A DNA stretch of 6,754 nucleotides from Sulfurovum sp. (GCA_021159425.1 JAGGRU010000096.1:1-6754), one strand, 5' to 3'. Shown: positions 1-5,748, counted from the stretch's first letter. A program made the numbers and translations. Notes: generated from the letters alone by a model not told the origin.

Positions 1-519
1 GACATGCACCTGTGCATCATAAAGTCTGTTTCTAAGACCAGAGAGATACGCAGTAAATGCTGCTTTTGCTGAACCATAGATATAATTACTCTTACGACCA
101 CGATCACCGGCAACTGAAGAGATGCCCACCATAAAGCCACTTTTTCTCTTTTCAAAGTCATCAGCGATAATATTAAAAAGACTTACTATACCTGTATAGT
201 TGGTGTCTATGATCTGCTTAGCTTCATCAAAATCTGATTGAGCTTTCTCTTGCTCTCCAAGGTACCCGATAGCAGAAATAACACCAAGAGGCTTCTCATC
301 TAAGTTATCATAAAAAGCTTGGTGACTTGCATAGTCCAATATATTCAGTTCAACTAAACGAATATCTCTTTGTGTTCTTGTAATGACATCTTTGGCAAAT
401 TCTGCCAGTTCATCTACATTTCTGGCAGCTAAATAAAGGTCATAACCATTCTTTGCATACTCTCTAGCAGTTGCTTTAGCGATGTCACTCTTAGCCCCTA
501 TAATTAATACATAACTCAT
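1..519 (-). CDS. dprE2: DprE2-type short-chain dehydrogenase (polyprenyl-phosphoryl-2-keto-ribose reductase), 3' end outside window
   Basis: Translating the minus strand from the ATG at 519-517 gives 173 uninterrupted codons to the window edge, so the C-terminal part is missing. The predicted protein is a cytoplasmic Rossmann-fold SDR. It opens with the nucleotide-binding turn IIGAKSDIA (residues 6-14), a DprE2-like variant of TGxxxGIG. An NYTG motif lies near residue 109, SSVAGDRGR at 134-142 supplies the catalytic Ser, and YGSAK at 148-152 supplies the YxxxK pair. SSVAGDRGRKSNYIYGSAKA closely resembles the matching stretch of mycobacterial DprE2 as I remember it. The known role of that family is NADH-dependent reduction of the 2'-keto intermediate made by DprE1, which completes epimerisation of ribose to arabinose on the lipid carrier. 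The start lies one base after the stop of the DprE1 gene and has AGGA seven bases upstream (530-527), so it is translated from the same mRNA. A generic SDR is the fallback, but the neighbour makes DprE2 much more likely. Confidence 0.87.
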   Translation of the reverse strand, partial: MSYVLIIGAKSDIAKATAREYAKNGYDLYLAARNVDELAEFAKDVITRTQRDIRLVELNILDYASHQAFYDNLDEKPLGVISAIGYLGEQEKAQSDFDEAKQIIDTNYTGIVSLFNIIADDFEKRKSGFMVGISSVAGDRGRKSNYIYGSAKAAFTAYLSGLRNRLYDAQVHV

Positions 520-520
520 T

Positions 521-1819
521 TTATATTCCTACTCTTTTTGATTGGTTTGATTGGAACTTCTCGTCCATCTTATTTTCTTTTCTATATTGTCTAAAAGTCT
601 CTATGTCAGGATAACCTTTTTCAAAAGTCTCTTTGCTGACACGCACATCTTTTGTAAGGTAAATTCTTCCCTTATGTTTGATGACGATCTCATCTAGTTT
701 ATCCAGTAAATCAAACAGACCTTTCTCTATCTTGAAATCCAGTGCAAGAGAATATCCCTCTATAGGGAATGAAAGCCAGTTATCATTGGCTTTGCCATAG
801 AGTTTAAGCACTGCCAGGAATGAACCCTTACCTGATTTTGAGATAGCTGTTAATATCTCTTCTAAGCCTTCGTAGCTTGTCTCTTTAGGCAAGATGAACT
901 GATACTGTGTAAAACCTTTTTTTCCGTAGATACGATTCCAGTGACCGATGGCATCCAAGGGGTAGAAGAAAGTATCTATATCAACTCTCTGTTTAGAGAC
1001 ACCCTCTTTTGCTTTTCCATAGTAGAGCCAGTTAAAAGCTCTAACGCTCCAGTTATTAAGAGCAAAACTTGGAAAGTTAAAAGGGATAGAGAGTTGGCTT
1101 TTCTTTTTGTAGTCCAGTTTTCCATCATCTCTGAAGTCCCCAACCATCAACAGACACTTACCTATTTTATCACCTTTGGCAAGACAGTCTATCCATGCTA
1201 CAGAGTACGGTTTCTCTTTGTACTCCTCAAATGCATCGAAGGTCTCTTTGAGATTTTTAGTTTTGATAGTAGTCTGGTCGATGTATTGAGAGTTGATCTT
1301 TTTTAAGTATATCTTTGCATCCAAAATAATGCCTGTGAGTCCCATACCCCCACAGGTTGCTTTAAAAAGTTCAGGATCAAGGTCTTTGTAGCAAGTCACT
1401 ACTTTTCCATTTGCAAGCATAATTCTGAAATTTTCAACACATTCAGAAAAACACCCCTCAACATGATGGTTCTTACCGTGTATATCTGAAGCAATGGCTC
1501 CGCCTATTGTGATAAGCTTGGTACCCGGTGTTACTTTTAGGAACCAGCCTCTTGGGACATATGATTCCAGTATTTCTGAAAGTAACACCCCTGCTTGTAC
1601 ATGCAGTAGTCCACTCTCTTCATCGAAGTCAATGAAATAGTCTTTAGGTCTGACATTAATGATGTTAGTACTTAAAGCACTGTCACCGTAACTTCTGCCG
1701 TTGCCGTAAGGGATCAACTCGTCATGAGTGCTGATGATCTCTTGGAGTGTTGCTTCTTTGTTAAATTTAAAAACGGTGTTTTTGATCTTGGGATACATTC
1801 CCCAGCTCATAAGGCTCAT
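521..1819 (-). CDS. dprE1: DprE1-type FAD-dependent polyprenyl-phosphoryl-ribose 2'-oxidase
   Basis: This 432-residue protein belongs to the vanillyl-alcohol-oxidase/PCMH FAD family and resembles mycobacterial DprE1 along its length (about 460 aa there). The N-terminal MSWG matches the TGWGR region. GRSYGDSALS (41-50) and PGTKLITIGGAIASDIHGKNHH (98-119) form the FAD-binding domain, and the latter includes the His equivalent to H132 of M. tuberculosis DprE1. FYPLDAIGHWNRIYGKKGFTQYQF (285-308) and FPIEGYSLALDF (351-362) lie in the substrate domain. TKDVR (389-393) carries the equivalent of catalytic Lys418. The family oxidises the 2'-OH of polyprenyl-phosphoryl-ribose, and DprE2 then reduces the ketone. 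The residue aligned with benzothiazinone-target Cys387 is Ala359. The ATG start overlaps the GtrA stop by ATGA and has a strong GAGGAA (1833-1828) eight bases upstream. Automated labels such as D-arabinono-1,4-lactone oxidase or FAD-binding oxidoreductase would be less specific. No membrane segment is apparent, so it is cytosolic, probably membrane-associated. Confidence 0.92.
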   Translation of the reverse strand: MSLMSWGMYPKIKNTVFKFNKEATLQEIISTHDELIPYGNGRSYGDSALSTNIINVRPKDYFIDFDEESGLLHVQAGVLLSEILESYVPRGWFLKVTPGTKLITIGGAIASDIHGKNHHVEGCFSECVENFRIMLANGKVVTCYKDLDPELFKATCGGMGLTGIILDAKIYLKKINSQYIDQTTIKTKNLKETFDAFEEYKEKPYSVAWIDCLAKGDKIGKCLLMVGDFRDDGKLDYKKKSQLSIPFNFPSFALNNWSVRAFNWLYYGKAKEGVSKQRVDIDTFFYPLDAIGHWNRIYGKKGFTQYQFILPKETSYEGLEEILTAISKSGKGSFLAVLKLYGKANDNWLSFPIEGYSLALDFKIEKGLFDLLDKLDEIVIKHKGRIYLTKDVRVSKETFEKGYPDIETFRQYRKENKMDEKFQSNQSKRVGI

Positions 1820-2223
1820 ACTGTTACTTCCTCTTTGTGAATAAATACGAATTTTTTATCTAAAAAATACTTTATGACATAACCGATACTCAGACCGATC
1901 ACTGCACCAAGGTATTTGGCATTGGGATCAGTGGATAGTGTATCAAATACGATCTCTGTTCCCCAAAAGATGATCGTAGTAAAGACACCCATCAGTGAAT
2001 AGAGTGCAAACTTTTTGGCATCGTCTTTTTTGTCTTTGACTTCATGGTAAAAAATAAACTTTTTATCTAAAACATACTTGACCACTAAACCGGCAAGTGT
2101 GCCGATGAACATTGCTACATAGAGTGATCCAAATCCTGAATAACTTCCAAAGCTAAAATACTGGAACAGTAAGTTAAAGAGTGTAGAGATCACTGCGAAG
2201 ATGCTGTATTTGATGGCTAACAT
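1816..2223 (-). CDS. GtrA-family four-helix membrane protein
   Basis: This small, very hydrophobic protein has about four predicted transmembrane helices and fits the GtrA/DPMS3 family in length and pattern. I chose the ATG at 2223-2221 (135 aa), two bases after the upstream stop, because it puts the first helix right at the N-terminus, as is usual in the family. A TTG at 2241-2239 would add six residues and overlap the upstream gene by 16 bases. Neither start has a convincing Shine-Dalgarno, so translational coupling is likely. The protein looks like an internal duplication: KYVLDKKFIF and KYFLDKKFVF close the first and second helix pairs. GtrA proteins are linked to flipping or positioning of polyprenyl-phosphate sugars, and in mycobacteria the GtrA-like Rv3789 sits next to dprE1-dprE2. 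A role with polyprenyl-phosphoryl-arabinose follows from context only. Its stop overlaps the DprE1 gene start by four bases. Confidence 0.85.
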   Translation of the reverse strand: MLAIKYSIFAVISTLFNLLFQYFSFGSYSGFGSLYVAMFIGTLAGLVVKYVLDKKFIFYHEVKDKKDDAKKFALYSLMGVFTTIIFWGTEIVFDTLSTDPNAKYLGAVIGLSIGYVIKYFLDKKFVFIHKEEVTV

Positions 2224-2225
2224 AT

Positions 2226-3095
2226 TTAGTAAAGTATCCAAGCGAAAGACAGAACCCAGCCAATAAGGGTAAGCTGCATGAATCGGTCTTTAAGTACGAT
2301 CTTTGTGGGTGAACCGCTGTCTTTGAGTACAAAGGCAACCTGCAAGTACCTCATGATCCCCAAGATAACAAAGAGAGAAGTCAGATAGAGATATTCACTA
2401 TGCACTCTGGCTACAACTTCAGGTGATGTGGTATAAATGGTGTAAGAAACAATGACCACAGAAGCCATGATCGCCATTGCAGTATCGAGAAATTGAAGAT
2501 TGTACCCATCTATGACTTTACGCATTTTTTTGCCTGTATCCAGATAGATAAGTACATCATCTCTTCTTTTTGCCAGTGCCATAAAGAGTGCCAAAAGGAA
2601 AGTCATGACTACGATCCACATTGAAAGAGGAATATCTGTCACCGCTGAGCCAATAAAGAGACGAAGAACAAAGCCAATAGCAATGATCACAACATCCAAA
2701 ATAGCTACATGTTTGAGGTAAAAGCTGTAAGCTATGTTCATAATGACATAGGCTAAAAGGATAGCTGCTGCTTTAAGAGAGAGGATAGCCATCAGAGTAA
2801 ATCCTGCTACAAAGAGTACCGACATGATGCTGATGGCTTGAGATTTGTTTATAGCTCCCGATGCCAGTGGACGATCTTTCTTTTTTGGGTGTTGCCTGTC
2901 TTCTTCAATGTCGTGATAGTCGTTGAGCGTGTAAATGGCAGAGGCTGTAAGAGAAAAAGCTATGAAAGCAATAACCGCATTGAAAAGCAGACTTGTATCT
3001 GTGATCTTCAGTGCAAAAAAGAGAGGAAGGAAGACAAAGAGGTTTTTGATGTATTGGTGGGGACGCATGAGTTTTATGATTGATGATAATTGCAA
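2226..3095 (-). CDS. UbiA-superfamily polyprenyl-phosphate phosphoribosyltransferase (DPPR synthase type)
   Basis: This 289-residue integral membrane prenyltransferase starts with LMRPHQYIKNLFVFLPLFF (9-27), the RPxQWxKN opening typical of decaprenyl-phosphate phosphoribosyltransferases (mycobacterial Rv3806c). The Mg-diphosphate motif is NDYHDIEED (58-66, NDxxDxxxD), followed by RQHPKKKDRPLASG (67-80). YSFYLKHVAILDV (123-135) and the loop LAKRRDD (174-180) are further family marks. About eight hydrophobic segments are visible. The family joins PRPP to polyprenyl phosphate, giving polyprenyl-phosphoryl-5-phosphoribose, the first committed step towards the arabinose donor. The start is TTG at 3095-3093, with a strong GGGAGGG (3109-3103) seven bases upstream. 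The next in-frame ATG (Met10) would cut into the RPHQ motif. It is the promoter-proximal gene of the minus-strand operon. Hydroxybenzoate or heme-O prenyltransferase is less likely given the motifs and the DprE1/DprE2 neighbours. Confidence 0.88.
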   Translation of the reverse strand: MQLSSIIKLMRPHQYIKNLFVFLPLFFALKITDTSLLFNAVIAFIAFSLTASAIYTLNDYHDIEEDRQHPKKKDRPLASGAINKSQAISIMSVLFVAGFTLMAILSLKAAAILLAYVIMNIAYSFYLKHVAILDVVIIAIGFVLRLFIGSAVTDIPLSMWIVVMTFLLALFMALAKRRDDVLIYLDTGKKMRKVIDGYNLQFLDTAMAIMASVVIVSYTIYTTSPEVVARVHSEYLYLTSLFVILGIMRYLQVAFVLKDSGSPTKIVLKDRFMQLTLIGWVLSFAWILY

Positions 3096-3102
3096 ATGAT
3101 TT

Positions 3103-3109
3103 CCCTCCC
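3103..3109 (-). promoter_or_regulatory. Shine-Dalgarno deciding the TTG start of the phosphoribosyltransferase gene
   Basis: On the minus strand GGGAGGG lies seven bases before TTG at 3095-3093. No in-frame ATG near the N-terminus has a comparable site, so this fixes the non-ATG start. Confidence 0.75.
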
Positions 3110-3120
3110 GTATTTGTGAA

Positions 3121-3126
3121 ATTATA
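3121..3126 (-). promoter_or_regulatory. Predicted sigma-70 -10 box for the leftward operon
   Basis: ATTATA on the plus strand reads TATAAT on the minus strand, a perfect -10 hexamer in an A/T-rich context. It lies 25 bases before the TTG start, giving a very short leader that still includes the Shine-Dalgarno. No clear -35 box is seen, which is common in Campylobacterota promoters. This is a sequence match only. Confidence 0.6.
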
Positions 3127-3180
3127 CATAAAATATAGTTACCTTTTAATGAAAAAACAGGGGAGAAAGTAAAATTTAGC

Positions 3181-3186
3181 TATAAT
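3181..3186 (+). promoter_or_regulatory. Predicted sigma-70 -10 box for thrS-infC
   Basis: A perfect TATAAT is preceded by AAAATTTAGC, the T-rich upstream stretch typical of Campylobacterota housekeeping promoters. Transcription would start near 3192-3194 and give a leader of about 48 bases before the thrS TTG. This box and the leftward box at 3121-3126 are about 55 bp apart and point away from each other. Confidence 0.65.
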
Positions 3187-3204
3187 CATGGCATTTTTAA
3201 CACG

Positions 3205-3223
3205 CGTGGCATTGTTAGTCACG
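3205..3223 (+). promoter_or_regulatory. thrS leader hairpin with a tRNA-Thr-like anticodon loop (candidate operator)
   Basis: CGTGGC (3205-3210) can pair with GTCACG (3218-3223), giving six pairs including one G-U. The loop is exactly seven bases, ATTGTTA (3211-3217). In tRNA numbering, position 33 is U and positions 34-36 are UGU, a threonine anticodon. The hairpin ends seven bases before the thrS Shine-Dalgarno AAGG (3231-3234). E. coli ThrRS is known to repress its own mRNA by binding leader arms that mimic the tRNA-Thr anticodon arm, so the location and loop suggest a similar device. The stem is short and positions 32 and 37 differ from the usual tRNA-Thr loop, so a chance match remains possible. 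Confidence 0.35.
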
Positions 3224-3240
3224 ATACATAAAGGCTTAAT

Positions 3241-5055
3241 TTGAGTGAAAATCTTATCGGTTACATTGATGACCAGGGGAATATACTAGACACACAGAGT
3301 GCAGGAGAGAACTGTACAGCAACACCCATAGAATACGATAACTCTGAGGCATCACTGGAGATCATTAGGCATTCTACCGCACACTTGATGGCACAGGCCA
3401 TTACGGAACTTTATCCTAATTCACAGTTCTTTGTCGGCCCGGTGGTAGATGAAGGATTTTACTATGACTTCAGAATAGATGAGCAGATCGGTGAAAATGA
3501 TCTGAAAACCATCGAAAAGAAGATGAAAGAACTTATCAAGAAAAAGTACAAGATCGAGAAGTATGAAATTTCCAAAGAAGAAGCTTTAACAAAATTTGCC
3601 AATGATGACTTGAAACAAAAAGTAATGGAGCGTATCACGGACGATACCTTGTCTATTTACAAGCAAGGGGATTTTGAAGACCTTTGTCGCGGGCCTCATG
3701 TACCTGCATTAAGATTTTTGCATAACTTTAAACTTACACGTGTTGCAGGGGCTTACCTTGGCGGAGATGAGAAGGCTGAAATGCTGACACGTATCTATGG
3801 TATTGCTTTTGCAGACAAAGAGTCACTTAAAGCACATATGACGATGCTTGAAGAGGCAAAGAAACGTGACCACCGTAAGATCGGTGCGGAGATGAATCTC
3901 TTTATGTTTGATGAAGAGTCAGGTGCAGGACTACCTTTTTGGATGCCACAGGGGGCAAAGCTCAGAGCAAAACTTGAAGATATCCTCCACAAAGCACACA
4001 GAGTAAGAGGCTATGAGCCGGTACGTGGTCCGGAAATCCTCAAGGCAGACATGTGGAGAACCTCAGGACATTATGCCTGTTATGGTGAGAACATGTACCT
4101 TACGACTATCGATGAGCAGGAGTACGGGATCAAACCGATGAACTGTCTCGGGCATATTCAAATCTTTAAGCAAGCACAAAAATCTTACCGTGATCTACCT
4201 GTGAAGTATTATGAGTATGGCGTAGTGCATAGACATGAAAAATCGGGTGTACTTCATGGTTTGCTTCGTGTAAGAGAATTTACGCAGGATGATGCGCATA
4301 TCTTCTGTGCACCTGAACAGATTGCTGCTGAGGTCATCGAAGTAGTAGAGTTTGTGGACTCTGTCATGAAACTCTTTGGTTTTGAATACACGATGGAAAT
4401 TTCAACCAAACCGGAAAAAGCCATTGGTGAAGATGATGTATGGGAATTGGCAACACAGGGGCTTAAAGATGCTCTGAATGAAAACAACTTACCGTTTACC
4501 ATAGATGAAGGTGGCGGAGCATTTTACGGTCCCAAGATTGATGTGAAGATCACTGATGCCCTTGGACGTAAATGGCAGTGTGGAACAATACAGGTAGACT
4601 TCAATTTACCGGAAAGATTTGGTGTGGAGTATGTTGCGGAAGACAATACACGTAAACAGCCGGTGATGATCCACCGTGCTATTTTAGGGTCATTTGAACG
4701 CTTTATTGCTATTTTGATTGAACACTATGCCGGAGAGTTCCCATTCTTCCTTGCACCAACACAAGTCATCTTTGTTCCTATCTCCGATAGTCATGTGGAT
4801 TATGCAAAAGCGCTTAAGAAAACATTGATGCTTGAGGGTATCGACTCTGAAGTTTATGATAAAAATGACTCTTTGAATAAACGTATCAGAACCGCTGAAA
4901 AGCAGAGAGTACCGTACGTGGTCATTGTTGGAGATGAAGAAGTGAAAGGAAATTCTGTAGCGATCAGAAACAGAAGAACCAGAGAACAGTATAATCTTAC
5001 ACAAGACGAATTTATGGTAGAATTAACACAACAACTTCAAGAAGGAAAAATTTGA
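3241..5055 (+). CDS. thrS: Threonyl-tRNA synthetase
   Basis: This 604-residue cytosolic enzyme charges tRNA-Thr. The editing domain begins almost at the N-terminus: HSTAH (44-48) and CRGPH (149-153) carry the HxxxH and Cys/His residues that hydrolyse Ser-tRNA-Thr. The class II core holds the three zinc ligands that select threonine, Cys302 (KPMNCLGH), His353 (QDDAHIF) and His478 (MIHRAILGSFERF). HRHEKSGVLHGLLRVREFTQDD (330-351) is motif 2, and residues 476-490 contain motif 3. The anticodon-binding domain spans roughly 503-600. Only about 38 residues precede the editing domain, against some 65 in E. coli ThrRS, so the N-terminal TGS domain is reduced or absent, as I recall for Helicobacter ThrRS. 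The start is TTG, with AAGG (3231-3234) six bases upstream, and no nearby ATG offers a better choice. The stop codon overlaps the infC start. Possible leader autoregulation is described under the hairpin at 3205-3223. Confidence 0.98.
   Translation: MSENLIGYIDDQGNILDTQSAGENCTATPIEYDNSEASLEIIRHSTAHLMAQAITELYPNSQFFVGPVVDEGFYYDFRIDEQIGENDLKTIEKKMKELIKKKYKIEKYEISKEEALTKFANDDLKQKVMERITDDTLSIYKQGDFEDLCRGPHVPALRFLHNFKLTRVAGAYLGGDEKAEMLTRIYGIAFADKESLKAHMTMLEEAKKRDHRKIGAEMNLFMFDEESGAGLPFWMPQGAKLRAKLEDILHKAHRVRGYEPVRGPEILKADMWRTSGHYACYGENMYLTTIDEQEYGIKPMNCLGHIQIFKQAQKSYRDLPVKYYEYGVVHRHEKSGVLHGLLRVREFTQDDAHIFCAPEQIAAEVIEVVEFVDSVMKLFGFEYTMEISTKPEKAIGEDDVWELATQGLKDALNENNLPFTIDEGGGAFYGPKIDVKITDALGRKWQCGTIQVDFNLPERFGVEYVAEDNTRKQPVMIHRAILGSFERFIAILIEHYAGEFPFFLAPTQVIFVPISDSHVDYAKALKKTLMLEGIDSEVYDKNDSLNKRIRTAEKQRVPYVVIVGDEEVKGNSVAIRNRRTREQYNLTQDEFMVELTQQLQEGKI
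5041..5046 (+). promoter_or_regulatory. Shine-Dalgarno supporting the TTG start of infC
   Basis: GAAGGA inside the last codons of thrS lies five bases before TTG at 5052-5054. The next in-frame ATG (5109) has no such site, so the TTG that overlaps the thrS stop is the better start. Confidence 0.7.
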
Positions 5056-5603
5056 GTAGACATAACGACAGAAACAACAGAGGTAGAAAAAAAGCTGATG
5101 ATACCATCATGAATGATGCGATCAGATCAAGTGAGTTAAGAGTTTTGGGTGATGATGGCGAACAATTCGGTATCATCTCCAGAGCAGATGCAATTCAAAT
5201 TGCAGAAGATAAAGGACTTGATCTCGTACTTGTTTCTCCAGATGCAAAACCTCCTGTTGCAAAAGTAATGGACTACGGTAAACACAAATACGAGCTTGAG
5301 AAAAAGAAAAAAGAAGCCCGTAAAAACCAGAAAAAGATTGAAGTCAAAGAAGTAAAATTCTCTTGCAAGATCGCAGAAAATGACATTAACTATAAAGTAA
5401 AACATGCAAGAGAATTCCTTGAAAAAGGTAAACATGTCAAATTGCGTGTCTTCCTAAGAGGACGTGAAATGGCAAACCCTGAATGGGGTGTTGATGTACT
5501 TAACCGTGTATGGCCTATGTTGGAAGATGTAGGAAACCTGGAGAGTAGAGCAAGTCAAGAGGGTAGATACATCAATATGTATGTTACTCCTTTGAAAAAA
5601 TAA
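5052..5603 (+). CDS. infC: Translation initiation factor IF-3
   Basis: This 183-residue factor binds the 30S subunit, keeps 50S away and proofreads the initiator tRNA and start codon. The N-domain covers about 20-82, opening with MNDAIRSSELRVLG and ending with the family signature KPPVAKVMDYGKHKYE (66-81). A lysine-rich helical linker (82-95) follows, then the C-domain from IEVKEVKF (96-103) to the end, containing KVKHAREFLEKGKHVKLRVFLRGRE (115-139). About 19 charged residues precede the usual family start. TTG at 5052 is chosen because GAAGGA lies just upstream and because TTG and the thrS TGA share four bases (TTGA), implying translational coupling. E. coli infC uses the rare AUU start for autocontrol. 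TTG is also non-AUG, but whether IF3 controls it here cannot be told. rpmI and rplT do not follow. Confidence 0.97.
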   Translation: MSRHNDRNNRGRKKADDTIMNDAIRSSELRVLGDDGEQFGIISRADAIQIAEDKGLDLVLVSPDAKPPVAKVMDYGKHKYELEKKKKEARKNQKKIEVKEVKFSCKIAENDINYKVKHAREFLEKGKHVKLRVFLRGREMANPEWGVDVLNRVWPMLEDVGNLESRASQEGRYINMYVTPLKK

Positions 5604-5617
5604 GTATTACTTATTTT
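5597..5617 (+). terminator. Weak candidate intrinsic terminator after infC
   Basis: AAAATAAGT (5597-5605) pairs perfectly with ACTTATTTT (5609-5617) around a three-base loop, and CTTTTCC follows. The arrangement resembles a rho-independent terminator straddling the infC stop codon. Only one of nine pairs is G-C, so the stem is weak and leaky termination or a chance repeat is possible. Confidence 0.35.
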
Positions 5618-5625
5618 CTTTTCCT

Positions 5626-5644
5626 GTATGCTCGGAATGCATAC
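5626..5644 (+). repeat. Short inverted repeat (GTATGC / GCATAC)
   Basis: GTATGC (5626-5631) and GCATAC (5639-5644) are perfect inverted copies around a seven-base spacer. No T-run follows, so it is not an obvious terminator. It is the middle of three inverted repeats in this gap. Confidence 0.4.
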
Positions 5645-5649
5645 GAAAG

Positions 5650-5688
5650 AAGTGTTTTTATTCTGTATTATAAGGACTAAAAACACTT
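5650..5688 (+). repeat. 11-bp perfect inverted repeat abutting a promoter
   Basis: AAGTGTTTTTA (5650-5660) and TAAAAACACTT (5678-5688) are perfect inverted copies separated by 17 bases. The right arm ends two bases before a TATAAT box, so the arms cover the region where RNA polymerase would sit between -50 and -15. Neither strand has a T-run after the repeat, which favours a protein-binding site or simple hairpin over a terminator. Confidence 0.5.
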
Positions 5689-5690
5689 GA

Positions 5691-5696
5691 TATAAT
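5691..5696 (+). promoter_or_regulatory. Predicted -10 box for the membrane protein gene
   Basis: A perfect TATAAT (within TTGATATAATT) lies 52 bases before the ATG at 5749, in strongly A/T-rich DNA. With the inverted repeat next to it, this suggests the downstream gene has its own, perhaps regulated, promoter in addition to any read-through from infC. Confidence 0.55.
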
Positions 5697-5748
5697 TCTT
5701 CATCTTTCAAAAATTACTTATAAAAGATAACTTGCTATAAGGTGATAA

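Noticed and set aside
941..1306. Plus-strand open frame of 121 codons
   Set aside because: It lies antisense inside the well-supported DprE1 gene, has no family features and no ribosome-binding site of note.
521..1819. Reading this gene as a sugar-lactone oxidase (D-arabinono- or L-gulonolactone type)
   Set aside because: The fold family is shared, but the DprE1-specific motifs, the Lys in TKDVR and the neighbouring DprE2 and DPPR synthase genes fit DprE1 far better.
2226..3095. Reading this gene as a quinone or heme-O prenyltransferase
   Set aside because: The RPHQYIKN opening and the NDYHDIEED context match phosphoribosyltransferases of the superfamily, and no quinone or heme genes are nearby.
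2838..3129. Open frames on both strands overlapping the start of the phosphoribosyltransferase gene
   Set aside because: They are shadows of the gene's coding sequence. Their products are low-complexity or Cys/His-rich without any recognisable motif.
3187..3240. T-box riboswitch in the thrS leader
   Set aside because: The predicted leader is only about 50 bases, has no T-box consensus and no terminator/antiterminator pair.
3795..5004. Three minus-strand open frames inside thrS
   Set aside because: All lie antisense to the strongly conserved ThrRS coding sequence and resemble no protein family.
5136..5435. Minus-strand Phe-rich open frame inside infC
   Set aside because: The Phe/Leu richness is the reverse complement of the Lys/Glu-rich IF3 linker, not a real membrane protein.
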